From Candidatus Halobonum tyrrellensis G22 (GTDB taxonomy: Archaea; Halobacteriota; Halobacteria; Halobacteriales; Haloferacaceae), in contig NZ_ASGZ01000013.1 in NCBI RefSeq assembly GCF_000495475.1, forward strand, positions 101,278 to 165,277: a DNA stretch of 64,000 nt. The letters run 5' to 3'. This document shows positions 8,290-16,446 of the stretch, piece after piece. A program made the position numbers and the translations under genes. The notes beneath the pieces were generated by a model. The model ran no database searches. It saw only the letters and a list, made by a program, of their open reading frames with translations, and was not told the DNA's origin. Each line of letters starts with the position of its first letter. Position 1 is the stretch's first letter.

Positions 8290-9027
8290 ATGAGCGACCT
8301 CCGGGTTGCGCTGACGGGCGACGACGCCGCGGTCCGCCGCCGCGTCGACGAGGCCGGGTGGACGGTCGTACCGTCGGACGCGCCCGACGCGGACGCGCTC
8401 GTGACGGTCGGCGAGCGGGCGCTCGTCGACGCCGCGCTGTCGGGACCGGCCGCGCCGCTGTTGCCCGTAGTGCCCGCCGACGCCGGCGCCGCCGAGGCGG
8501 CCGGGGGTCGTCACGCCGTCCGCGCGGCGGAGGTGGGCGCCGCGCTCGACGCGGTGGCGTCCGGCGACGCCGCCGCGGTCGACCACCCGGTGTTGGCCGT
8601 CTCCGACAGCGGCGAGCGGGTGGCGCGCGCGCTGTTCGACGTGAGCCTGATCACGAGCGAGCCGGCGGGCATCTCCGAGTACTCCGTCCGCGCCGACGAC
8701 CGGCGGCTCGACGGCTTCCGCGCCGACGGGGTGGTAGTCGCGACGCCGCTCGGCAGCGCCGGCTACGCCCGTGCGACCGGCGGGCCGCTTCTCGAACCCG
8801 GCACGGGACTCGCGGTCGTCCCCGTCTCGCCGTTCGCCACCCGGTGGGACGCGCGCGTCGTCGACGGGCGCGTGCGCCTCCGGGTCGAACGCGACGACAC
8901 CGAGGTGTCGCTGGTCGCCGACGACCGGGTCGTCCGGCCGGTGTCGCCGGCGGCGACGCTCGACGTGACCCCGGCGGGGAGCGTCGAACTGCTCGACGTG
9001 GGGCGCCGGTTCCCGCCGCGGCGGTAG
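8290..9027 (+). CDS. NAD kinase-like protein with degenerate GGDG motif
   Basis: 245 residues. The C-terminal half matches the NAD kinase fold: DGVVVATPLGSAGYARATGG corresponds to the family's D-G-x-x-x-x-TP-x-GS-x-x-Y motif, followed by a beta-rich end. The N-terminal GGDG motif, which supplies the catalytic Asp of NAD kinases, is not seen. The equivalent place reads LVTVGERALVD. The protein may therefore be a paralogue with altered or lost activity, not the main NADK. It follows the DUF420 gene after about 100 bp. Confidence 0.7.
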   Translation: MSDLRVALTGDDAAVRRRVDEAGWTVVPSDAPDADALVTVGERALVDAALSGPAAPLLPVVPADAGAAEAAGGRHAVRAAEVGAALDAVASGDAAAVDHPVLAVSDSGERVARALFDVSLITSEPAGISEYSVRADDRRLDGFRADGVVVATPLGSAGYARATGGPLLEPGTGLAVVPVSPFATRWDARVVDGRVRLRVERDDTEVSLVADDRVVRPVSPAATLDVTPAGSVELLDVGRRFPPRR

Positions 9028-9090
9028 CGGGCGGGGACGCCGCCGCGCGGATTGGAAAGCTACTAATGAGTCGTGGACCGAGGTGGAACC

Positions 9091-9543
9091 ATGCAACCGC
9101 TACCGCTGGAGTTCCTCGTCCCGGTGGGGGCGCTGGAGTCCGTCGCGGGGCTCCTGCCGCTCGTCATCTTCGTGCTGGTGTTGGTGAACTTCGGGCTGCG
9201 GGTGCTCGCACAGCGCTCGTACGAGTCGGCGGCCGAGGAGGGCGACGACGACGAGGCGCTCTCGCGGTACCTCCCGCTCGAAGCCGTGAACGTCCTCCTG
9301 GTCCTGCTGTCGTTCGCGTACCTGGTCGTCCACCCGCACGCCGGGATGGTGCTGTCCGTGCTCGTGCTCGGGATGGTGCTGTCGGACTTCTTCGAGTACG
9401 AGGCCCGTCGGGTCGAGGCCCGCAACGGGATGGAGCTCGAACGCCCCAACAGTTCGATCGTGATGTCGGTGCTGGTGTTCCTCTACGCCGCCTTCGAGTC
9501 GGTGTTCTTCCTCATCCAGCCCTACTGGACGCAGATCATCTGA
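9091..9543 (+). CDS. Haloarchaeal four-helix membrane protein, unknown function
   Basis: 150 residues from the ATG at 9091 (an in-frame GTG at 9073 is less likely). Four hydrophobic helices are visible (about 8-38, 65-85, 88-104, 125-147). The cytosolic loops are acidic (AAEEGDDDEALSRY) or contain FFEYEARRVEARNGMELERP. I recognise this as a conserved haloarchaeal membrane protein without known function. It is followed by 235 bp of non-coding DNA. Confidence 0.65.
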   Translation: MQPLPLEFLVPVGALESVAGLLPLVIFVLVLVNFGLRVLAQRSYESAAEEGDDDEALSRYLPLEAVNVLLVLLSFAYLVVHPHAGMVLSVLVLGMVLSDFFEYEARRVEARNGMELERPNSSIVMSVLVFLYAAFESVFFLIQPYWTQII

Positions 9544-9778
9544 GGCGGCCGACCCGCCCTCCGCCCGGCCGGTCGTTCGGCCGTCGCGCCCCCGTTTTCG
9601 ACCGTTACGTCTCCCCTCGGTCTCACGCCGTGTTCACCGCCGAGCGGCGGTCCGGCCCGGTCGCCCGCCCCCGTCGGTCGCCGACCGGGCGGTCGGCCGA
9701 CGGGCGCCGGCCCCGACGACACGCGGCAACCGGCCCGCGGACCGCGGGCTTTTCGACGCCGCCCGCCCACGGTCGGGC

Positions 9779-10774
9779 GTGAGCGACACCGACACGACCC
9801 TCGTCGTCGGCGGCACCCGGTTCATCGGCCGGCACGTCGTCGAGGACCTGCTGGCGCACGGCTACGAGGTCACGACGTTCAACCGCGGCAACCACGAGAA
9901 CCCGTTCGCGGAGGACGACGTCTCCCGGGTGGAGGGCGACCGCACGGACGAGACCGACCTCCGGACGGCGAAGCTGTCGGTCGAACCCGATATCGTGGTC
10001 GACTGCGTGGCGTACCACCCGGGCGAGGTGGAGACTGCGGTCGACGTCTTCGCCGACGTGGACGGCTACGTCTACATCTCGTCGGGGAGCGCGTACGCCG
10101 CCGAGGAGATACCCAAACGCGAAGGCGAGACGGCGCTGTGCGACTGCACCGACGAGCAGGCGACCGACGACTCCGACGGGACGTACGGCCCGCGGAAGGC
10201 CGAGGGCGACCGGGTCGTCGCGCGGGCGGCCGACGACGGCGTGAACGCGATGTCGGTCCGGCCGTGTATCGTCTACGGGCCGCACGACTACACCGAGCGG
10301 CTGGACTACTGGCTCGCGCGCGTCGACGCCCACGACCGGGTGGTGGTCCCGGGCGACGGCACCAACCTCTGGCACCGCGCGTACGTCGAGGACGTGGCGT
10401 CGGCGCTCCGGGTCGTCGCCGAGGAGGGGACGCCCGGCGAGGCGTACAACGTCGGCGACCGACGGCTGGTCACGCTCGCGGAGATGGTCGACCTGATAGC
10501 CGACGTCGCGGGCGCCGACTGCGAGGTGGTGCCCGCGAGCGACCGCGAACTCTCGACGGCCGGCCTCTCGTCGACCGACTTCCCGCTGTACCGCGAGTAC
10601 CCGCACGTGCTCGATACGACCAAGCTGGCGTCGCTGGGGTGGGAGTCGACGCCGCTCCGGGAGGCGATGGAGCGGACGCTCGCCGAACACCGCGACTCCG
10701 AGCGCGACGGCCGCGAGCGTGGTCCCGACCGCGAGACCGAAGCGCGCGTGCTCGGCGTCCTCGATACGGTCTGA
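9779..10774 (+). CDS. NAD-dependent epimerase/dehydratase (extended SDR)
   Basis: 331 residues, GTG start. The Rossmann motif is VVGGTRFIGRHVVEDLL at the N-terminus. The Y-x-x-x-K pair is in TYGPRKAEGDRVV, and Ser in YISSGSAY is the likely third catalytic residue. The C-terminal substrate-binding half includes YNVGDRRLVTLAEMVDLI. The sequence is of the type often annotated as isoflavone reductase/CSP41-like or UDP-glucose 4-epimerase-like. Neighbours give no pathway, so the substrate is unknown. Confidence 0.82.
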   Translation: MSDTDTTLVVGGTRFIGRHVVEDLLAHGYEVTTFNRGNHENPFAEDDVSRVEGDRTDETDLRTAKLSVEPDIVVDCVAYHPGEVETAVDVFADVDGYVYISSGSAYAAEEIPKREGETALCDCTDEQATDDSDGTYGPRKAEGDRVVARAADDGVNAMSVRPCIVYGPHDYTERLDYWLARVDAHDRVVVPGDGTNLWHRAYVEDVASALRVVAEEGTPGEAYNVGDRRLVTLAEMVDLIADVAGADCEVVPASDRELSTAGLSSTDFPLYREYPHVLDTTKLASLGWESTPLREAMERTLAEHRDSERDGRERGPDRETEARVLGVLDTV

Positions 10775-10821
10775 GCCGGGGCGACCCGCGGCGTCCGAGC
10801 GGCGGGCGGACGCGCCCGCTG

Positions 10822-11544
10822 TCAGCCGTGGTTGCCGTGGTTCGCGCCGAACTCGTCGGCGTCGTGTTCCATCGCGGTGACCTCCCCCTCCAGCCACTCG
10901 CGGAACCAGCGCACGCGCTTGAGCCGTTCGTGTGCGATCGACTCGGCGGTGTCGGACTCGACGCGCGCCGCGTGGTCCTTCCCGCGTTCGTACACCCGTT
11001 GGACCATCCGCGCGGCGTCCATGTGGGTGCGGGCCTCGTACCCCATCCGGAGCAGCATCAAGGCGGTACCGTTCGCACCGATCTTGTCGAGCAGGTCCGC
11101 CTCGATCAGACAGCGCGTCTCCAGCGGCAGGTCGCCGAGCGGACCCTGATACGAGTGCGCCTCGATCGCCGAACACACCGCCTCGACGAACGAGTCGGGG
11201 TAGTCGCCCTGCGAGGAGAGGAACTCGCGGGCGACCCGGGCGCCCTCGGCGGCGTGGGCGTCCTGTTCGGCCTCCAGTTTCGACACGTCGTGGAACACCG
11301 CCGCGACCCGCACCACGTCGGCGTCGCCGCCCTCGCGGTCGGCGATCCGCTCGGCGATGTCGACGACGTTGAGGATGTGGTTGAACCGGTACTCAGCGGA
11401 GTGCCACGGGTACCACCGCATCCGCCCGCCGTCGTCCTCGCTCTCGACCGAGGCGGCGAGGTAGCCGCGGACGAACCGCTTCATCTCGTCGAACTCCTCG
11501 TCGGGCACCCGCGAGCCCTTTATCTCGACGCCCACGGGCCCCAC
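10822..11544 (-). CDS. HD domain phosphohydrolase
   Basis: 240 residues from a GTG at 11544 (a second in-frame GTG lies 9 bp further in). The HD metal site is complete: H in RFNHILNV, HD in AAVFHDVSK, H in QDAHAAEG and a distal D in LIEADLLDKIG. Such proteins hydrolyse phosphate esters or nucleotides. This one resembles single-domain HD proteins of the YfbR/YedJ-like kind. The acidic N-terminal 30 residues and the His/Asn-rich C-terminus (HDADEFGANHGNHG) are not part of the HD fold. It is convergent with the epimerase gene. Confidence 0.8.
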   Translation of the reverse strand: MGPVGVEIKGSRVPDEEFDEMKRFVRGYLAASVESEDDGGRMRWYPWHSAEYRFNHILNVVDIAERIADREGGDADVVRVAAVFHDVSKLEAEQDAHAAEGARVAREFLSSQGDYPDSFVEAVCSAIEAHSYQGPLGDLPLETRCLIEADLLDKIGANGTALMLLRMGYEARTHMDAARMVQRVYERGKDHAARVESDTAESIAHERLKRVRWFREWLEGEVTAMEHDADEFGANHGNHG

Positions 11545-11837
11545 CTCCGTCGACGGTCGGAATCGGGATCGGAAGAGACGTGTGTCGTTCTCATTACGTG
11601 AACCGACGGGTGTTTCGTTCTTAGGCGTTACGACAATCCTAACGGTTCCTCGTTCGCGCGCGCGTGCGGTCGGCTCCGGGCCGGATCTATCGGCGGGCGG
11701 TCACGTCGACCCGACCGGGAACCGGCGCGCTCGCACGCTCGGTCGTCGGCCCGGGGGCAACGTGGGGCGACCGGCGCGCGGCCGCCCCCCGCGTCGGCGA
11801 GCGAACCGCTAAGTGCGCGCCGCTGCTCCCTCCGGAC

Positions 11838-12554
11838 GTGACCGAGCAGCTCTACCTCGCGGACAGTTCCGTCCGGTCGTTCGAGGCGACCGTCGAGCGG
11901 ACGCTCAACGACCGGGTGGTGCTCGACCGGAGCCACTTCTACCCGACCGGCGGCGGCCAGCCGCACGACACCGGGACGCTCGCGTTCGACGGCGGCGAGG
12001 CGGCCGTCACCGACGTAGCGAAGACGGACACCGTCTACCACACCGTCGACGGGCCGACCCCCGAGGCGGGGACGACCGTCCGCGGGGAACTCGACTGGGA
12101 GCGGCGGTCGGCGCACATGCGCTATCACACCGCCCAGCACCTGCTGTCGGCCGTCCTCCTCGACGAGTTCGACGCCGAGACGGTTGGCAACCAACTGTAC
12201 GCCGACCGCGCCCGCCTCGACGCCAGCTACCCCAAGTTCTCCGAGACCGACCTCGCGGACGTGGAGGCGCGGCTGAACGAACTGGTCGACGACGACCTGC
12301 CCGTCCGCCACTACACGATGGAGCGCGAGCGGGCGGAGGCGGAACTCGACACCCAGCGCACCCGGATCGACCTGCTACCCGACTCCATCGCCGAACTCCG
12401 GATCGTCGAGGTGGGCGACCCCGACGACCCGTTCGACCGGACGGCGTGTGCGGGCACGCACGTCGCGGCGACGGGCGAACTCGACGGCGTCGAGGTGACC
12501 GGGCGGACCACCCAGGGGAGCGAGACGGAGCGCGTGACGTTCACGCTCGGGTGA
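11838..12554 (+). CDS. alaX: Alanyl-tRNA editing protein AlaX
   Basis: 238 residues from a GTG at 11838. The open frame reaches back to 11664, but the conserved protein begins at TEQLYLADSSVRSFEATV. Zinc ligands typical of AlaX and the AlaRS editing domain are present: H-x3-H in HTAQHLLSAV and C-x3-H in CAGTHVAATG. The FYPTGGGQPHDTG motif is also diagnostic. The enzyme hydrolyses Ser (or Gly) mischarged on tRNA-Ala. The length fits AlaX-M. Between it and the divergent HD gene lie about 290 bp without a recognised gene. Confidence 0.9.
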   Translation: MTEQLYLADSSVRSFEATVERTLNDRVVLDRSHFYPTGGGQPHDTGTLAFDGGEAAVTDVAKTDTVYHTVDGPTPEAGTTVRGELDWERRSAHMRYHTAQHLLSAVLLDEFDAETVGNQLYADRARLDASYPKFSETDLADVEARLNELVDDDLPVRHYTMERERAEAELDTQRTRIDLLPDSIAELRIVEVGDPDDPFDRTACAGTHVAATGELDGVEVTGRTTQGSETERVTFTLG

Positions 12555-12670
12555 GCGACCGCAGCCGCTCGGCGCCCCGCCCCGACTTTCGTTTCCGATA
12601 TTTTGAGCCGAAGGGATATACGTCGGATCCCCGACCGGGCAGGTAGCGGCACAGGAGTGCGGACGAACGA

Positions 12671-13141
12671 ATGCTCAACCCGAGCGAGTACGACCCGGAG
12701 GAACTGCGGGCGCTGACGGGAGCGGCGGCGCCGTCGCGCGCCGACGAGGGGGACGGGGAGACCCAGTGGGACTGGGTGACCCCGGCGGACTTCCTCGGCC
12801 GAGCGGAGGCGTGCGTGCGGGCGACGCAGATGGAGGACGCGTTCCTGCTTCAGGCGGCGGCCGGCGGCGCCGACCGGCCCTACCTCCCGGACCTTCCCGG
12901 TTCGGAGGTGGGGACGCGGTTGGTGCTCGACTGGCTGTCGTACCTCGTCGGCGTCGGCGGGCGGCCGAACGCCCGCGACGCGCTCGCGTTCTACCGGCGG
13001 GTCGACTGGCTCGGCGCCGACGCCGAACGGGCGCTGGCCGCCCACCTCGGCGGGTTCGCCCCCGGAGCGGGGAACCCGCTCGGCGTCGGTCACCACCGGA
13101 CGAGCCTCCTGTTCGTCGCCCGCCTCGCCGCGCTCCGATAG
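12671..13141 (+). CDS. FlaD/FlaE-domain protein, stand-alone
   Basis: 156 residues. The second half (about 80-145) has the pattern of the archaellum accessory FlaD/FlaE (ArlD/E) domain: LPGSEVGTRLVLDWLSYLV, then ARDALAFYRRVDWLGADAE and AHLGGF. In archaellum operons this domain is involved in the motor/chemotaxis switch complex. Here it stands outside any archaellum operon, 28 bp before an actin homologue on the same strand, so a joint role with that cytoskeletal protein is plausible but inferred. The N-terminus (MLNPSEYDPEELRALTG) is typical of haloarchaeal FlaD/E-related proteins. Confidence 0.7.
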   Translation: MLNPSEYDPEELRALTGAAAPSRADEGDGETQWDWVTPADFLGRAEACVRATQMEDAFLLQAAAGGADRPYLPDLPGSEVGTRLVLDWLSYLVGVGGRPNARDALAFYRRVDWLGADAERALAAHLGGFAPGAGNPLGVGHHRTSLLFVARLAALR

Positions 13142-13169
13142 CGACCACCAACGACCACGACTCAGAACC

Positions 13170-14228
13170 ATGGCAGCAGAATCCAACTCCCCCGACAGCT
13201 TCGAATCGAACGGTCCCGCCCCCGTGGGCGTGAAACTCGGCTCCACGCGGACCGTGCTCCGGTACCCCGACGACGGCGACCTGCGGACGGTCCGCTCGCT
13301 CACCTGTCTCGCCACCTACGACGACGCCATCACCGGCGACGAGAAGGTGCTGTTCGGCGAGCAGGCCGCCGCGGAGTACCCCGACAGCGTCGAGTACATG
13401 CTCCGGTCGGGCCTCCCCGAGGACGACGACCGGGCGGCGCTCGCCGACCGGTTCTTCGGCGAACTCATCCGCGCGAACGCGGTGCCCGAGGAGTCGGTGG
13501 TCGTCTACGCCATCCCGACGATGGAGAACGACGCCGGCCTCCGGAACCTCACCGACGTCATCGAGAGCTCCGCCATCGGCGGCGCCGACATGCGCTCGTA
13601 CCCCGAGTCGCTCTGCGGCGCCATCCCGGCGTTCGGCGACGGCGTTGAGGCCATCGACGAGGTGTTCGTCTCCATCAACATGGGGTCGACCAACCTCGAA
13701 GCGTGCGCGTACCGCCGCGGCGACCAACTCGTCCCCTTCTCGACGGGGTCGGTCACCGGCAACGACGTCGACCGTCGCATCGTCGCGAACGTCGAAGAGG
13801 AGACGCAAGGGCGCGTCCACGTCGACCTGACGACCGCCCGCGAGTACAAGGAGCGCCACGGCGACTTCGAGTCGTTCGAGCCGTTCTCGGACGTGATCCA
13901 ACAGCCCGGCGGCGGCGCCCACGAGTTCACCATCGCCGAGTCCGTGATGGACGCGCTCGACTGGTACCTCGACGCCGCGGTCGACGAGGTGGCCAACGAG
14001 TTCCTCCCCGAACTCGCGAACGACTACATGAAGCCCTACCAGCTCGCGCTCGACAACTCCGTCGCGCTCACCGGCGGGATGGCGTGCATCCCCGGTCTGC
14101 CCGAGGAGTTCGAGCGCCGCCTCTCGGCGGAACTCGACCGCGACGTCTCGGTGGTCGCGCCCGACGAGCCGGACCTGGCGGCCGCCGAGGGCGCCCGCCG
14201 CATCGCCGAACGGCTCGCCGGTCGCTGA
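13170..14228 (+). CDS. Haloarchaeal actin homologue (salactin/volactin type)
   Basis: 352 residues. Actin/Hsp70 superfamily nucleotide motifs are visible: phosphate 1 GVKLGSTRTVLRYP (about 20-33), phosphate 2 SINMGSTNLEA (about 168-178) and the adenosine motif ALTGGMACIPGLPEE (about 298-312). The overall sequence agrees with the haloarchaeal actin family described as salactin in Halobacterium and volactin in Haloferax, filament-forming proteins linked to shape or growth. An acidic 15-residue N-terminal tail precedes the fold. The gene is probably co-transcribed with the FlaD/E-like gene 28 bp upstream. Confidence 0.85.
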   Translation: MAAESNSPDSFESNGPAPVGVKLGSTRTVLRYPDDGDLRTVRSLTCLATYDDAITGDEKVLFGEQAAAEYPDSVEYMLRSGLPEDDDRAALADRFFGELIRANAVPEESVVVYAIPTMENDAGLRNLTDVIESSAIGGADMRSYPESLCGAIPAFGDGVEAIDEVFVSINMGSTNLEACAYRRGDQLVPFSTGSVTGNDVDRRIVANVEEETQGRVHVDLTTAREYKERHGDFESFEPFSDVIQQPGGGAHEFTIAESVMDALDWYLDAAVDEVANEFLPELANDYMKPYQLALDNSVALTGGMACIPGLPEEFERRLSAELDRDVSVVAPDEPDLAAAEGARRIAERLAGR

Positions 14229-14240
14229 CCCGGAGCCGAC

Positions 14241-16067
14241 TCAGAGCCGGCGGAGCGACGACCCGCCGCGGGGGGACGTTCTGCCGCGGGCGGACGGCTC
14301 GTCGCGGACCGGCGAGACGCCCCGGGCGGGCGCGACGCCGCGGTCGGCCGCCGCACCCTCGGCCGTCCCGGTCGGGAGGGTCACGTCGAGCGTGTACTCG
14401 CCGGACCCGACCGTCGTCGTGGCGGCGTCGACCAGTTCCTGCTCGTCGGCGGTGTCGAACGAGAACTCCCCGCCGGGCAGCGTGTACGACACCAGCGACA
14501 ACTGGAGTTCACACCCCTCCGCGACGGTGAACGCCACCGACGCCGTCCCGTCGCTCACCGCGATGGGGTCGGACGAGACACAGTCGCGTATCTCCGAGGG
14601 GAGCGAGTTGATCCACGTGTCGCGTGTGGTGACGCCGTCGGCGTCGCCGTTGACGTACTGGATCAGCCGCTCCTGCCGGCCGTAGAAGTCGTCGTCGCTC
14701 TCGCCGAGCGTCTCGTTCGGCTCACCGACCACGAAGTCGACCTGGTAGGGGACGACAGTCTCGCCGCCCTCGCCGGGAACCTCGTCGATGGGGAACTCCT
14801 CGCCGCTCAGCGGGATGTCGAAGTAGCTCTCGGCGTCGACCGACGAGAGCTGGGGGTCGTCGGCGAGCGCCTCGAACGTCTCGAGGAAGCCGACGCGCGA
14901 CGCCTCGACCTTCTGGCCGTACGCGCGCGACCCGACGGAGCTCGACTGGCCGGATATCTCGTACAGCATCCCGGCGGCGTTCGTCCGCGGGCAGAGCGCG
15001 TCGAGGTACGACCCCCACAGCGTCGCGTAGCCGTAGCGGGTGACGGTGTCGAAGTCGTCCCACGGGTCGGTGACCTCCGCCAGGCGGTCGTGGACGAGGC
15101 GGTTGAGCCGCAGCGAGCGCTCGCTCGTCTCGCGGTCGATGAACGGGTTGACCGCGTCCGCGACCGGTCCCTCGCCGTCGTAGAACGGCGCCTGGTCGAG
15201 ATACGACGGTCCGAACGCCGCCATGACGCTCATGATCGACGGCTCGGGCGGCTCCGACCCCGGGTCGGTCGGGATGCCCTGGTGGTGGTGCGTGATGGCG
15301 TAGTCGGGGTCGGCGCGCAGGAACGAGCGGGTCACCGCGCGCACCTCGGGCGTGAGCCGGAGCCCGCTCGCCGACAGCGTGTGCCCCTCGTAGGGCATGT
15401 CGAGCTGCCACGACGTCTCGCCGTCGCCCTCCGAGCCGCTCCACCAGTCGGCGGGGAGGAACCCGTCGTCGTCGCGGAACCGGTCGAGGTCGGACCGGAG
15501 GTTGAAGTCGCGATTCATGTCGTAGCCGCTCGGTTGGCCCTCGGAGCCGTAGTGGTAGTACGGCTCGTGCCGCGAGTCCCCTCGCTCCCACGGCTGGGTG
15601 TTCTGACGCCTGGTGAGTCGTTCGAGGTCGTCGTCGCCGTCGAGGTCCTCGCCGTACATCGCCCCGTCCGGGTTCATGCGGGGGACGATCGTGATGCTCA
15701 GTTCGTCGAGGACGTCCTCGTAGCGGTCCGGTTCGGCGGTCATCTGCCGGAGGGCGACGAGGATGCCGTCCGTCCCGGCGGGTTCGTCGCCGTGGATCTG
15801 CGTGATGAGGTGGACGTTCGTGTCCCCCTCGCCCAACTGTACCTCCCAGACCGGCGCGCCGAGTCCGGCCGACTCGCCGATCTGACTGACCGTGATCAGG
15901 TCGCTCTGGTCCAGCAGGGCCAGTCGGCGCTCCAACTGCTCGTTGGTCAGGTACGCGTTCGGGTTGACCGGTGCCTCTTCGTCGCTCTCCTGTGCGGTGA
16001 CCGCCGGGAGACCGGTGGTCGCCGCGGCCAGGCCCGTCGCCGTCGTGAGGAACTGTCTCCGTCTCAT
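14241..16067 (-). CDS. Tat-exported M14 zinc carboxypeptidase with C-terminal 125-residue module
   Basis: 608 residues. A Tat signal (MRRRQFLTTATGLAAATTG) is followed by an M14 peptidase domain: zinc ligands in TQIHGDEPAGTDG, the substrate Arg/Asn region YDMNRDFNLRSD, the third ligand in AITHHHQG and the catalytic Glu in GMLYEISGQSS. Residues 441-565 are a separate module shared with two other exported proteins in this window. The last 43 residues are an odd Arg/Gly/Pro/Ser-rich tail (about 10 Arg, no Lys), unlike the acidic rest. It runs convergent to the actin gene and divergent from the vWA gene, which carries the same module. Confidence 0.88.
   Translation of the reverse strand: MRRRQFLTTATGLAAATTGLPAVTAQESDEEAPVNPNAYLTNEQLERRLALLDQSDLITVSQIGESAGLGAPVWEVQLGEGDTNVHLITQIHGDEPAGTDGILVALRQMTAEPDRYEDVLDELSITIVPRMNPDGAMYGEDLDGDDDLERLTRRQNTQPWERGDSRHEPYYHYGSEGQPSGYDMNRDFNLRSDLDRFRDDDGFLPADWWSGSEGDGETSWQLDMPYEGHTLSASGLRLTPEVRAVTRSFLRADPDYAITHHHQGIPTDPGSEPPEPSIMSVMAAFGPSYLDQAPFYDGEGPVADAVNPFIDRETSERSLRLNRLVHDRLAEVTDPWDDFDTVTRYGYATLWGSYLDALCPRTNAAGMLYEISGQSSSVGSRAYGQKVEASRVGFLETFEALADDPQLSSVDAESYFDIPLSGEEFPIDEVPGEGGETVVPYQVDFVVGEPNETLGESDDDFYGRQERLIQYVNGDADGVTTRDTWINSLPSEIRDCVSSDPIAVSDGTASVAFTVAEGCELQLSLVSYTLPGGEFSFDTADEQELVDAATTTVGSGEYTLDVTLPTGTAEGAAADRGVAPARGVSPVRDEPSARGRTSPRGGSSLRRL
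14373..14747 (-). other. Shared 125-residue module, copy 1 (C-terminal in M14 peptidase)
   Basis: Codes residues 441-565 of the M14 protein, from YQVDFVVGEP to LDVTLP. Key blocks are LGESDDDFYGRQERLIQY, RDTWINSLP, SDPIAVSDGTASV, LSLVSYTLPGGEFSFDTAD and EYTLDVTLP. Aligned by eye without gaps, it matches copy 2 at about 86 of 125 positions and copy 3 at about 82 of 125. The predominance of beta-type sequence in its second half suggests a beta-sandwich, perhaps for binding. No family is recognised. Confidence 0.8.
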
Positions 16068-16446
16068 GTGGTACTCGTCGACACGGTCGGTGTCGACGCC
16101 GGCTAACCTTCCGCCCTCCCATTCAATGTACGCCTACCAGCGATCCGCTCCATCCGTCCGGGGATACCCCCCGGTTCCGGGGAAACGCACGCTCGTTCGG
16201 GGTGCGCCCGCCGATCGCCGACCCGTCGGGAGCGACCCGCGTGGGCCGACCCGGCGCCGTCGCCGGTCGACCCGCCGGACGACCGGCCGCTGGAACGGCC
16301 ACACGACGGGTTACCGAGTTCGGGTGGTAACTACCCGCATGATTACGGTACTGTTTCGGCCGGGGCGTACCGGCTGTGTATAACTATTACCCAACTGACG
16401 AACCCGCCCCTAGGCGTTCGGCCGACGGTCGGACGTCACCCACACC
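16068..16446. other. Divergent intergenic region between M14 and vWA genes
   Basis: 379 bp without a supported gene. A TATA-like element GTATAACTA (16377-16385) lies 62 bp before the vWA start, which would leave a short 5' leader. No clear repeat, RNA gene or operator was seen. Confidence 0.5.

Noticed and set aside
14228..14241. Frameshift fusing the actin gene to the downstream peptidase
   Set aside because: The genes are on opposite strands and both have complete ends.
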